Source: Glaciecola sp965660815
GTDB lineage: Bacteria > Pseudomonadota > Gammaproteobacteria > Enterobacterales > Alteromonadaceae
Direction: 5' to 3'
Length of the DNA stretch: 64,000 nt
NCBI GenBank assembly: GCA_965660815.1
Contig: CBFIBG010000009.1
Coordinates: forward strand, 1-64,000
Shown here: in pieces, positions 44,625-53,165 of the stretch
Position numbering within the stretch: the stretch's first letter is position 1
Layout: every line of letters begins with the position of its first letter
Translations under genes and position numbers: made by a program
The notes under the pieces: model-generated
Database searches by the model: none
The model's input: only the letters and a program-made list of their open reading frames with translations
What the model was told of the DNA's origin: nothing

Positions 44625-45956
44625 TTGTCTATTCAATCTAAGTTAATAAAGTTAATTCTCTCGCTTATTACTATTGCTACATTCATAGCGGCAATGCATG
44701 GCTATAGAAACAGTCAAAACAAATTAAATAATATTTTAGACAATGAGCTAAAAACCTTGGCCATTTTTATATTAAACAACCAAGTTAAAGACAATTATTT
44801 GAATGAAAAACTTGTGTTGTTAGATTCAAGTGAAGCGCTAAAAGAAAAAGCGTTCCAAGTTTTCACATCAGACTCCCGACCAGTTGCACATTCAAGTAAT
44901 GCGCCTTTAACTCCTATTTCTAACGTAGTTGGCTTTTCAGAAGAAGCCTTTAATGGTGTTCGCTGGCGAACTTTTCGTTTTGAAAATGAGCAGAGTTTTG
45001 TAGTGGTTGCGCAATCAGATAATTACAGGCGAAACGTTACTGAAGATTTACTTCTTGCCACCCTAGTGCCTATTGTGATGTCTATCCCAATAATTGGGTT
45101 ATTGGTTTTTTATATTATCCGCAAAAGTTTAAGCCCATTAAGACAGCTTTCTAACCAGATCACTAACAAACATAGTGAAGATTTGACCGGTGTTCATATT
45201 CCGGTTGCTACCAAGGAACTGTCACCGGTAGTGAAAAGGCTAAATGAACTGTTCAGTCGTTTATCGTCTTCGTTTGAGTTAGAAAAGCAGCTATCGGCTA
45301 ATGCTGCGCATGAATTAAGAACGCCTATCAGCGTGTTGGCAATTGCGGCTAACAACTTACGTAGCGATTTTGAAAAAGGGGATTTAACGAGAGAGCATTT
45401 TGATTCATTAAATAATAACGTAGAACGAATGGCGCAAGTAATAGAGCAAATTATTGGACTATTTCGTTTTACCTCAGAATCAATAGAAAGTAAAAAAAGT
45501 AATGTAAATATACAAAAGCTTTTACAAGAAGTGATTAGCAATAACTACCTGTCAATTGAACACCAAGGGCAAACGATAGAATTAGATGCCAATAACGCAA
45601 GCATATTCGCCTGTGAATTTGCATTGTATGTACTTTTCGAAAATTTAGTAAAAAATGCCATTAAGTACGGGGGAAATGGATGTAGCATCCATATTGTGGT
45701 CGCTGATAACGATACTGATGTTATTGTAGATGTGCATGATTCAGGGGAAGGCCTTGCACAAAAAGATATGCAACAGTTAACAAAGCGCTTTTATCGTGGG
45801 CAGAATCAGACTCAAGTAAAAGGTTCAGGGCTAGGTTTAGCCATTAGCAAACATATAATTAATCTTCACAATGGTAAGCTTCAATTTATGCCTTCTTCAT
45901 TTGGCGGTTTACAGGTGCGAGTGACTCTACCTAAAGGGGATATTAGCATTGCGTAA
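44625..45956 (+). CDS. Membrane sensor histidine kinase (QseC/PmrB-like)
   Basis: A 443-residue kinase with a TTG start (44625); no ATG appears before the first membrane segment (residues about 7-25). A periplasmic sensor of about 125 residues lies between two membrane segments (the second near LLATLVPIVMSIPIIGLLVF). A HAMP-like linker, an H-box AHELRTPISVLAIAANN and an ATPase domain (NLVKNAIKYGG, DSGEGL, KGSGLGLAISKHI) follow. It pairs with the upstream regulator and overlaps the cupredoxin gene. The signal may be a metal or the cluster product (inference). Confidence 0.9.
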   Translation: MSIQSKLIKLILSLITIATFIAAMHGYRNSQNKLNNILDNELKTLAIFILNNQVKDNYLNEKLVLLDSSEALKEKAFQVFTSDSRPVAHSSNAPLTPISNVVGFSEEAFNGVRWRTFRFENEQSFVVVAQSDNYRRNVTEDLLLATLVPIVMSIPIIGLLVFYIIRKSLSPLRQLSNQITNKHSEDLTGVHIPVATKELSPVVKRLNELFSRLSSSFELEKQLSANAAHELRTPISVLAIAANNLRSDFEKGDLTREHFDSLNNNVERMAQVIEQIIGLFRFTSESIESKKSNVNIQKLLQEVISNNYLSIEHQGQTIELDANNASIFACEFALYVLFENLVKNAIKYGGNGCSIHIVVADNDTDVIVDVHDSGEGLAQKDMQQLTKRFYRGQNQTQVKGSGLGLAISKHIINLHNGKLQFMPSSFGGLQVRVTLPKGDISIA

Positions 45957-46308
45957 CTGGTTTTTTGGCTTATTAATTGTATCTTCTTTTGTTCAAGCCG
46001 ATGATGCTAATTATATCATTGAGCTGAAAAATAATACGTTTAAGCCTGCTATTCTAACCATTCCCGCTAATAAAAAAATTAAAATTAAAATTATCAATTT
46101 TGATAATGAACCCGAAGAGTTTGATAGTTTTGATTTAAACAGGGAAAAGGTACTTTTTCCTAATAAACCGGCAAACATATACATAGGGCCTTTGGCTCCT
46201 GGTGAGTATGACTATTTTGGTGAGTTTCACCCTAACTTAGCAAAAGGCAAAATTGTTGCTATTAGTGAAAAAAACGCTGAAAAGCAAACAAACCGAGAGG
46301 AAGACTAA
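45949..46308 (+). CDS. Periplasmic cupredoxin-domain protein
   Basis: A 119-residue protein with a TTG start (45949), supported by AAGGGGA 9 nt upstream and a proper signal peptide (MRNWFFGLLIVSSFVQADD). The fold is cupredoxin-like: NTFKPAILTIPANKKIKIKI, NFDNEPEEFDSFDL, LAPGEYDYFGEFHP. A classical Cys/Met copper site is not evident; the FHP near the end could contribute one ligand. Similar proteins accompany FTR1 iron permeases, as here (1-bp overlap with the next gene). Confidence 0.78.
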   Translation: MRNWFFGLLIVSSFVQADDANYIIELKNNTFKPAILTIPANKKIKIKIINFDNEPEEFDSFDLNREKVLFPNKPANIYIGPLAPGEYDYFGEFHPNLAKGKIVAISEKNAEKQTNREED

Positions 46309-47078
46309 TGTTAACCAATACAGTCATCCTGTTTCTTCGCGATTTACTGCCAATATTCATTATGTTTGCGTATGTGCAAACTATTTTCGAATATCAAAAA
46401 GCGAAGACGAGTCAATTATCAATCATTATTGGTGTAGCGCTAGCAATATCAATATTGGTACTGCTGTTCTTTGAAAACCTTGGGGATTTATTTGAAGGAA
46501 CGGGCATTGAGTGGTTAAAAGTAAGCTTAATTTTTGTTAGCTTCATCTGTTTTTTGTTGTCACACAACGCAGTTCTTTTCCGATATCGAGCCTATTTGCT
46601 CGGGGGGGCAATCGTTAGCTTGTTAGCTTTGCACTTCATTTCGTTTTTACTCTATTTCTTTATTTATTTTGTGATAGATGATGTTGTGATCGAATTGATT
46701 ATTGGTTGTGCTATAGGAATTGGTATTTGTATTAGTTTCTATTTCTTATTTAGTTTTATCGTTCAAGAGTTATGGCAGTCAAAGTTTGCTTGGGTGGTAC
46801 TTCTTTTGTGGTCGCTTTTTGTGGCGAACCAAGTGAGTAATATAAGTAATTTTTTTCATCAAATCGATCTTCTTACATTAGGAACAAGTCAGTGGGTGGA
46901 CTTATCTAGTTGGATACAAGATAACTCAGAATACGGTTTTATTTTAAAGGCGCTTGTTGGTTTTGATAGTTCGCCAAGTGTCCTTAATTCAGTATTGCTT
47001 GTAATGGGCTTTGTAAGCATGTTTGGGTTTTCGATGCTCAACAGGCATCGTACGTCGGATGGGCAACATGAACAATAA
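46308..47078 (+). CDS. Divergent FTR1-like membrane permease
   Basis: A 256-residue membrane protein with about seven hydrophobic segments. The first, LFLRDLLPIFIMFAYVQTIF, aligns with the REGLE helix of FTR1 iron permeases but reads RDLLP, so the REXXE iron motif is not conserved. The neighbouring cupredoxin gene is the usual partner of FTR1-type transporters (FtrB/FtrC, EfeO/EfeU). Transport of iron or another metal is inference; the degenerate motif may mean a different ion or a regulatory role. It overlaps the next gene by 11 bp. Confidence 0.6.
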   Translation: MLTNTVILFLRDLLPIFIMFAYVQTIFEYQKAKTSQLSIIIGVALAISILVLLFFENLGDLFEGTGIEWLKVSLIFVSFICFLLSHNAVLFRYRAYLLGGAIVSLLALHFISFLLYFFIYFVIDDVVIELIIGCAIGIGICISFYFLFSFIVQELWQSKFAWVVLLLWSLFVANQVSNISNFFHQIDLLTLGTSQWVDLSSWIQDNSEYGFILKALVGFDSSPSVLNSVLLVMGFVSMFGFSMLNRHRTSDGQHEQ

Positions 47079-47778
47079 TTTAAGATTCAAAGTCATCAGT
47101 GTATTTATACTATTAATTAATTCAATGCACGTCTTGGCCGACGGTATAGTGGTTGATAAGGTATATCATCCCTACGTCGTCGCAAATGAAAGAGAGATAG
47201 AATGGCGATTATTGTCTAGCCAAACAGATACCATTAATCGGCTGGGCCAAAGACTTGGGTTCGGATACTCTATTGCAGAAGATGTCGCTATTGAAGCTTA
47301 CATGATTGGTGAGCGCGATGAGCAAGGAGACTTTGATTTATCTGCGTTTGAATTTGAAGCGCGTTGGATGTTAAGCGAGCAAGGTCAATATTGGGCTGAC
47401 TGGGGCGCAGTGTTTGAATTTGAGCGTAATACGCTTGCCAATAGTTATGAACTAACGTCAGGCCTCATTACTGAAAAGGAGTTTCAGAAAACCAGTCTTA
47501 CGTTAAATTTATTTTTGATATACGAACAAGGCGATACAATTGATAATGAGTTAGAAACAGAATTTAGGGCTAAATACCGGTACCGATTTATGCCTGAATT
47601 TCAGCCCGCGATAGAGTTATACGCTGGTGAAAACTACGTAGGTCTTGGTCCTGCATTAATGGGTGTGCATAGAATCAATGGGCAAGAACAAATAAAATAT
47701 GAAATCGGCTTTATTACAGAAGTTGCTCACTCTGGCAAAGACCACTCATTTCGCTTAGCCATTGAATACGAATTTTAG
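47068..47778 (+). CDS. Putative outer-membrane/periplasmic beta-rich protein
   Basis: ATG 47068, preceded by GGATGGGCAA and inside the permease gene; a longer frame from 47023 is rejected. The 236-residue product has a signal peptide ending about HVLADG. The rest is beta-strand-like with alternating aromatics and acidic residues (GQRLGFGYSIAED, FEFEARWMLSEQGQYWADWG) and ends in LAIEYEF with a terminal Phe, as in outer-membrane barrels. Last gene of the cluster; a small porin or metal-uptake barrel is possible. No family recognised. Confidence 0.68.
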   Translation: MNNNLRFKVISVFILLINSMHVLADGIVVDKVYHPYVVANEREIEWRLLSSQTDTINRLGQRLGFGYSIAEDVAIEAYMIGERDEQGDFDLSAFEFEARWMLSEQGQYWADWGAVFEFERNTLANSYELTSGLITEKEFQKTSLTLNLFLIYEQGDTIDNELETEFRAKYRYRFMPEFQPAIELYAGENYVGLGPALMGVHRINGQEQIKYEIGFITEVAHSGKDHSFRLAIEYEF

Positions 47779-48011
47779 CCATTACTTTTTAATATCAGAC
47801 AGCAAAAAGAGGCAGTTTATAGTCGTTAAACGAGCTATTTTTTCATTTTTTTGATAATATTATTTAAATTAAATACCAGTACTCTAGGTTTTTCGCATTA
47901 TTCAAAGCAAAATGTAATATGCAAAACTTTTAGAGCGTCAAATTTTCCGTCATAGGTAATTTTTGGTTGTATTATCGTTTTGCCAAGTACTATTTAGCAA
48001 AACGAGTTAAG

Positions 48012-48232
48012 ATGATGAGTAAAAAGGAAAGCAGCGAACGGTTGGTCGTCGGTATTGGAGCATCAGCAGGCGGGCTGTCGCCGCTGAAAACATTTGTGCG
48101 CTCGCTACCTAAAGATGCAGATTTTCCTATGTTGTGATTCAACATCTCGACCCCAACCATAAAAGCATGCTATCCGATATTCTTGGCCGTGAAAGTGAGC
48201 TATCTGTCAAAACCATTACAATAATCAGATGA
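48012..48232 (+). pseudogene. CheB-methylesterase-type hybrid gene fragment (frameshifted, truncated)
   Basis: From ATG 48012 the frame reads VVGIGASAGGLSPLKTF and LPKDADF, the N-terminus of CheB/CheR-type hybrid proteins. After DADF a one-base loss shifts the frame: the first frame hits TGA at 48136, while the shifted frame continues VIQHLDPNHKSMLSDILG and RESELSVKTIT, exactly the expected sequence. Homology ends near 48222. This is the decayed 5' end of a large CheB-CheR-PAS-type sensor gene. Confidence 0.85.
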
Positions 48233-48301
48233 TACAGTAAGTCAATTGAACTAAAAGCGCAATCAAGCAACAATGACTATTTGTAAGAGCAAATATTGTT
48301 A

Positions 48302-48511
48302 ATGTCTATACATTCACCCGAAAAACCACTGCCTCAGGTAATACATGAGGTAAGAAACGCCTTAAACACTATTGCCATGAGTACAGAAGTCGCAATTAAA
48401 ACAATTAGTCATGATTTTGACAAAGATGAGGTCGAAACATTAATGTATTCTATTCTCAAGCAGTGCCATCATTGCTCGGCTACGCTTGAAGACCTTGATG
48501 TAGAAAAATAG
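48302..48511 (+). CDS. Small HisKA-like protein or 3' remnant of the same hybrid gene
   Basis: The 69-codon frame starts at ATG 48302 and contains PLPQVIHEVRNALNTIAMST, like a histidine-kinase dimerisation helix with its His, then a helical end (EVETLMYSILKQCHHCS). No ATPase domain follows. It lies 70 bp after the cheB-type fragment, so it could be the re-started 3' relic of that gene, or a small functional phosphotransfer/decoy protein. No strong ribosome-binding site is seen. Confidence 0.4.
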   Translation: MSIHSPEKPLPQVIHEVRNALNTIAMSTEVAIKTISHDFDKDEVETLMYSILKQCHHCSATLEDLDVEK

Positions 48512-48690
48512 AACAATCAGTATTTCTGCTTGTGTTTTATATAAATCTTTATGTTTGCTCTTTGCATAAGTTTTTTCAACTAATCATTTAACTTTACGCT
48601 TGTTCAATTGTGTAAACTAGTATGAGCTTGTCTACTAGCACTTCGTCATGTCCACAAGCTAGCGAATTAATTCAAGTTTTAAGAATAATC

Positions 48691-48719
48691 TTGGGCATAA
48701 ATACTATTTATGCTAAATT
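48691..48719 (+). promoter_or_regulatory. Promoter of the Bcr/CflA gene with palindromic operator in the spacer
   Basis: TTGGGC (48691-48696), a 17-bp spacer and TAAATT (48714-48719, with an upstream TGC extended -10) form a promoter 30 bp before the GTG start at 48750. GCATAAA-TACTA-TTTATGC (48695-48713) is a perfect inverted repeat lying inside the spacer, a classic repressor position. A further dyad AGCTTGT...ACAAGCT is at 48625-48660. Confidence 0.6.
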
Positions 48720-48749
48720 CCGCGCCTATTTAATAATAAGGTAAACACT

Positions 48750-49985
48750 GTGGACACCGCTCAGGTTAGCATAAACCCTTCATCTAATGCTCGCTTGCCT
48801 CTTTTGGAGTTTATTTTGCTTATGGCATTTTTGACTTCGCTAGTGGCCTTGAGCATTGATGCAATGTTGCCCGCGCTGGACGTAATAGGTGCACAGCTTA
48901 ATAGCCAAAGCCCACAAGAAACGTATCTAATAGTGTCTATATTCTTTACCGGCATGGCATTTGGGCAAATGTTTTTTGGGCCATTTGCAGATGCGCGAGG
49001 GCGTAGATTAACTATTTTGGTCGGTCTAATACTTTTCTTAATTGGCACGCTAGTATGTTATTTTTCAAATAGCATGGAAGTGTTACTTGCAGGACGTTTA
49101 ATACAAGCCTTCGGAGTTTCGGGTCCTCGAATTGCTTCGATGGCATTGGTGCGCGATTTGTATGTAGGCAACGCCATGGCAAGGGTAATGTCTTTTACAA
49201 CCGTGTTTTTCATTCTCGTACCTATGGTCGCCCCTTTAGTTGGTCAAGCTGTGATGATCCATTTTGGCTGGAGACATATTTTTACAATGTTTGCGATTGT
49301 GGCACTTATATCAGCAATTTGGTTTTTTAGCCGCCAGAAAGAGACTTTACCAAGAGCACATCGCGTGAAATTTAATTTTCGTCAATTCTTTCAGTCAATA
49401 ATATGGTTGCTAAAACAACCGGCTGTAATGGGGCCTGCAGTTGGGATGGGCTTTATTTTTGGTGCTTTTTTAGCTTATCTAAGTGCATCTCAGACGATAT
49501 TTCAAGAGATATATGATACTGGAGCGTACTTTCCTATCCTTTTTGCAACCCTAGCGTTTGCGATAGGCGCAGCCTCTCTCTTTAATGGTCTAATGGTCAT
49601 TAAGCTCGGCATGATAAACCTTATTAATTATGCATTGGCGTTAACGGTTTTATTTGCCATTGTGCTCACCTCAGTTACTATCTGGTTTAAGGGCATTCCC
49701 CCGCTTTGGCTGTATGTGAGTATTATGTTTGTAGGCTTTTTCTTCATAGGAGTGTTGTTTGGCAATTTAAATTCACTTGCTATGGTGCCTGTTGGGCATA
49801 TCGCAGGTGTGGGCGCTGCTTTCATAGGTTCGTTTGGTAGTTTGCTAGCGGTACCAATTGCTGTTGTTATTAATTCTTATTTAGAAGGAACGGTAACTCC
49901 CATCGCAATTGGCTTTTTGATTTTCGGTTCGCTGACTTTTTTTGCAGTAAAGCTTGGGATTAAATATACCCCCCTAACTGAGTAA
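48750..49985 (+). CDS. Bcr/CflA-family multidrug efflux transporter
   Basis: A 411-residue MFS protein with 12 predicted membrane segments. The start is GTG 48750 with AAGG 9 nt upstream. DAMLPALDVIGAQL, FGPFADARGRRLTIL (motif A) and GRLIQAFGVSGPRIASMALVRDL (motif C region) identify the Bcr/CflA group, which exports bicyclomycin, sulfonamides and other drugs by proton antiport. Its promoter carries a palindromic operator, suggesting repressor control. Confidence 0.88.
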   Translation: MDTAQVSINPSSNARLPLLEFILLMAFLTSLVALSIDAMLPALDVIGAQLNSQSPQETYLIVSIFFTGMAFGQMFFGPFADARGRRLTILVGLILFLIGTLVCYFSNSMEVLLAGRLIQAFGVSGPRIASMALVRDLYVGNAMARVMSFTTVFFILVPMVAPLVGQAVMIHFGWRHIFTMFAIVALISAIWFFSRQKETLPRAHRVKFNFRQFFQSIIWLLKQPAVMGPAVGMGFIFGAFLAYLSASQTIFQEIYDTGAYFPILFATLAFAIGAASLFNGLMVIKLGMINLINYALALTVLFAIVLTSVTIWFKGIPPLWLYVSIMFVGFFFIGVLFGNLNSLAMVPVGHIAGVGAAFIGSFGSLLAVPIAVVINSYLEGTVTPIAIGFLIFGSLTFFAVKLGIKYTPLTE

Positions 49986-49998
49986 TTAGGTATATTAT

Positions 49999-50280
49999 TT
50001 AATCTTTGACGTTTATTTTGGCGCTCAATTCGCTGGTGATAATATCGACCATTAAGAAAAACAGCCCGGCCGAGAGCGCATTGCCTGATACTTTATTGCG
50101 AAGATTACTCGAACTTAATACCACGTTTCGCTGTGCTAATTTATCAACTACTTCATCATACGTTATTTCATGTTCGACCATAAGTTTTTTAATATGTAAG
50201 CTTGCGCCCTTCGCATATGGTAAGATCGCTTGCTTGTTTTGAACGCTAATGTTGACGTGTGCTTCATTTGTAGTGGGCAA
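49999..50280 (-). CDS. DUF6471-like small helical protein
   Basis: A 93-residue protein. LHIKKLMVEHEITYDEVVDK followed by LAQRNVVLSSSNLRNKVSGN and ALSAGLFFLMVDII resembles DUF6471, whose pattern looks like a helix-turn-helix (xxLRNKxxxGxxSAxFF). It could be a DNA-binding regulator. It converges on the efflux gene with a 13-bp gap. Confidence 0.65.
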   Translation of the reverse strand: MPTTNEAHVNISVQNKQAILPYAKGASLHIKKLMVEHEITYDEVVDKLAQRNVVLSSSNLRNKVSGNALSAGLFFLMVDIITSELSAKINVKD

Positions 50281-50741
50281 ATTAATACTCCTAATGTTTC
50301 TAATTCAGATCGTATCGTTTAATCATAAGTCGACCGCAGGTACATTGTTTGATGCCATATGCCGACTGGTTTCAAAGGTAAGGCGTGCACTGGATCATTG
50401 AATTTGTCTTACCTAAATATCATCATTTTGATCCATCCAAATATTATCGGGCGCTAATTTTTATTTACCACAACAAAGGTCAATATAAAAAGCACTAAAT
50501 ATTTTTAGTCTTTTCAATTTGTATTAGTCTAATATAGAACTTGTTACAAGATAGACCGAACCAACTCATTGGTGTTTGTTGATTATAGCTTTATTTGCAA
50601 CATATTCAATTAAAACGCATGCTATATGTAACATATGCAATTTATTTTATGTTTTTGCAATAAATGTGTTGCAAAAATAACAATTCCTACTATTATGTCT
50701 GTAGTTAAAAAAAGATATAAGGTTTTTTTACGGAGAAAAAC
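50281..50741. other. Divergent intergenic region before the yjf-type cluster
   Basis: This AT-rich 461-bp gap holds no gene; only the promoter at 50669-50696 could be supported. Confidence 0.5.
50669..50696 (+). promoter_or_regulatory. Promoter of the yjfIJKLMC-type cluster
   Basis: TTGCAA (50669-50674), 16 bp, then TATTAT (50691-50696) give a good sigma70-like promoter about 45 bp before the yjfI ATG, whose ribosome-binding site is ACGGAGA. Confidence 0.55.
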
Positions 50742-51131
50742 ATGTCAACAAAGCGCGAACACATTCTTTCACTCATGAATGAGCAAATCAATTTCACGGC
50801 CGAAATGGAAGGAGATTGTATTAGCATTTCTAACGACGAAGGGCTTGACGCTTTTCTTGTCGTGGGTGAACAACAAATCGTTGTGGAAACAATTTTATTT
50901 CCAATAAACGCTGTAAAAGATTGCGCCGCACTTGATCATGAAATTCTAAGAACTCACAGGTTAGTCCCCCTTTCAACAATAGCGGTATCTGCGATTAGCG
51001 ACCAGGAATATTATGTCGCCTTTGGCGCGCTTTCTAACGACAGTAAAGACGAAGTTATTGTGGAAGAAGTTGAAGCACTTTTTGCTAACGTGCCAGAGTT
51101 TTTAGAACTTTATTCAGAACATTTAAAATAG
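50742..51131 (+). CDS. yjfI: DUF2170 protein YjfI
   Basis: A 129-residue acidic protein. MEGDCISISNDEGLDAFLVV, QIVVETILFPINAVKD, LDHEILRTHRLVPLS and YYVAFGALS are the DUF2170 conserved blocks found in E. coli YjfI. Function is unknown. First gene of a conserved set whose order here (yjfI-J-K-L-M-C) matches E. coli; 13 bp precede yjfJ. Confidence 0.85.
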   Translation: MSTKREHILSLMNEQINFTAEMEGDCISISNDEGLDAFLVVGEQQIVVETILFPINAVKDCAALDHEILRTHRLVPLSTIAVSAISDQEYYVAFGALSNDSKDEVIVEEVEALFANVPEFLELYSEHLK

Positions 51132-51144
51132 TAGGAGTAATCGT

Positions 51145-51825
51145 ATGAGTTTAGGTAGATTATGGTCAGCATTAAAAGGTCATACAAATAAGGCACTTGA
51201 AGACGCTGCTGATTCTCAAGCACTGACAATCTTAGACCAACAAATTAGAGAAGCTAAGCAAGAAATTCAAAACTGTGGCAAGAGTCTTCATTCAATCGCG
51301 GCTAAGCGTAAAATGTCTGAAAACAAAGTGGCCTCTTTACAAGATGATATCGAGAAGTACACCGCCAGTGCAGTTGAGCACGCTGAAACAAATCGAGAGC
51401 TTGCACTTGAGTGTGCAGAACGTGTCGGCGAATTAGAAGATTTGAAGTCGAGTGAACAAAACATTTTAGATAGCTATATTAAAAATGAAGAAACTCTAAA
51501 GAAGAACTTAGTAACTGCAAAGAATAATTTAAGAATGCTAGAGCAACAAGTCGACCAAGTTAAAGCTACACAGGCGGTTCAAAAAGCGCAAGTAGCGGCT
51601 TCTACCCATTTCGATGGTGGGAATAGTAAAGTTAAAACAGCGCTTGATAGTTTGGAGCGTATTAAACAAAAGCAGGCCGAAAAGGACGCCGCCATAGAGG
51701 CCGCATCCGAACTTGCCGAGCTTGAAACCGGCTCAGATTTAGATGCAAAACTGCGAAAAGCTGGCAGCGGCACGGCAGGTTCAAGCGAGGATAAGTTGGC
51801 CAAATTACTCTCTGGCAAAAAATAG
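51145..51825 (+). CDS. yjfJ: PspA/IM30-family protein YjfJ
   Basis: A 226-residue, mostly coiled-coil protein. MSLGRLWSALKGHTNKALED, ILDQQIREAKQEIQNCGKSL and LRMLEQQVDQVKATQAVQKA are typical of PspA/IM30 (ESCRT-III-like) proteins that bind and stabilise membranes. It lacks a separate PspF/PspBC context. The end is Lys/Ala/Ser-rich and low in complexity. It may respond to membrane damage together with the DUF350 protein (inference). Confidence 0.87.
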   Translation: MSLGRLWSALKGHTNKALEDAADSQALTILDQQIREAKQEIQNCGKSLHSIAAKRKMSENKVASLQDDIEKYTASAVEHAETNRELALECAERVGELEDLKSSEQNILDSYIKNEETLKKNLVTAKNNLRMLEQQVDQVKATQAVQKAQVAASTHFDGGNSKVKTALDSLERIKQKQAEKDAAIEAASELAELETGSDLDAKLRKAGSGTAGSSEDKLAKLLSGKK

Positions 51826-51920
51826 ATTGATTTAAATGTGGACGTTATGCTCGTTTGTGGATGTTGAGCGTAACGCCACGAAGCAACTTGCAATACACCT
51901 CAAAGAGTTGGAGTACGTAG

Positions 51921-52565
51921 ATGTTTAACTTTTTTAAAAAGAAAGATGAGCAAAAACCAAACATTAGTAAGCCAGAAATAATGGGGCTTTGTGTTGGATC
52001 GAGTTTCGACTTAGACAAGTTGTCATTTCAATTAATCTTAGGTGAGTTGGTGATTAGTGATGTGGCAAAAACTCAATTGATTCAAGCTGCTGGAAAAGTT
52101 GATCTCGGCTCTACGACGCTTCTCAGATTCTACACCGATGACGAGGCTTGGTTGCAAGTGGTTTGCGAAGGTGAAGTAGCTGAGGAAAACATAGTAGACG
52201 TAACCTTATTTCACTATTTTGATACTTTACACGTGAGCAAGAGTGAGTGGGACGATTTACTTAATCATAAAATTGGTGTGAAAGAATATCAATTTGAAGG
52301 TAATTGTTATCAAAGAGTATGGACTAGCGTAAATGAATTCCACCCGCCTGTTGCTATGCAAGAAGCGACATACGACGATACCGACGAAATTAATCATACC
52401 GATCAGTTTGTCATGTTGTTTGAACGTGAATTAAGCGATGGCTCATTCGAGCAACTTTATCTTTCTTGCGAAGAAGTGGTAAATGAACGAGACCAGATTG
52501 AACAATCATTGGTAATAAGCACTGGGGTTAAAATTTCTCCTACACAAATTACGGTTAATGGATAG
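51921..52565 (+). CDS. yjfK: DUF2491 protein YjfK
   Basis: A 214-residue protein beginning MFNFFKKKDEQKPNISKPEI. The DUF2491 region runs from MGLCVGSSFDLDKLSFQLIL through DDEAWLQVVCEGE to QYQFEGNCY-like ends (KEYQFEGNCYQRVW). No known function. It lies 95 bp after yjfJ in the same direction, in the E. coli order. Confidence 0.83.
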   Translation: MFNFFKKKDEQKPNISKPEIMGLCVGSSFDLDKLSFQLILGELVISDVAKTQLIQAAGKVDLGSTTLLRFYTDDEAWLQVVCEGEVAEENIVDVTLFHYFDTLHVSKSEWDDLLNHKIGVKEYQFEGNCYQRVWTSVNEFHPPVAMQEATYDDTDEINHTDQFVMLFERELSDGSFEQLYLSCEEVVNERDQIEQSLVISTGVKISPTQITVNG

Positions 52566-52739
52566 CCACAGGCAAATGCCGTCATTTTACTATATTTGTC
52601 ATGCATAACGAGTGTATATAAACTAATATAAGCACTTACGACTACACCGTTGAAATAAGATTGCTATTTATTTTGTTTCTTATCGCAACTAATTTTATAG
52701 TTATCAAAAGCATTAATAACATTCAAAAGAAGATAAAAC

Positions 52740-53153
52740 ATGGAAAATTACGATTTATTAACTGGTATTAGTAACTTTGCCCTGTACTTTGGCATTTCAA
52801 TTGTATTTTTAGTGGTATTTAAAGGGGTGTATGGTTTAGCGACTCCTCACGCTGAATGGAAATTAATAAAAGAAGAAAAAAGCAGCGCGGCGGCTATTGG
52901 GTTTGGTGGGGCAATCATCGGTTTTTCTATAGCCTTAGCCAGTGCAGTCAGTAATTCTGCAGATCTGATCGATTTTGCTGTCTGGGGCTTAATTGCTTTA
53001 GTGGCTCAAGTCATTTCTTTTTCAATTGTTCGATTCATATTTATGCCAAAAATTACTTCAAGAATAGAAAACAATGAAGTCAGCGCTGGCATAGTACTTG
53101 GTGCAACCAATATTGCGGTTGGCTTTATTAACGCTGCTTGCATGACTTATTAA
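52740..53153 (+). CDS. yjfL: DUF350 membrane protein YjfL
   Basis: A 137-residue protein with about four membrane segments (NFALYFGISIVFLVVFKGVY; AAIGFGGAIIGFSIALASAV; FAVWGLIALVAQVISFSIV; VLGATNIAVGFINAA), matching DUF350. A 174-bp gap separates it from yjfK and could hold a second promoter. Inner-membrane location is expected. Confidence 0.86.
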   Translation: MENYDLLTGISNFALYFGISIVFLVVFKGVYGLATPHAEWKLIKEEKSSAAAIGFGGAIIGFSIALASAVSNSADLIDFAVWGLIALVAQVISFSIVRFIFMPKITSRIENNEVSAGIVLGATNIAVGFINAACMTY

Positions 53154-53165
53154 GCGGAGAGTCTA

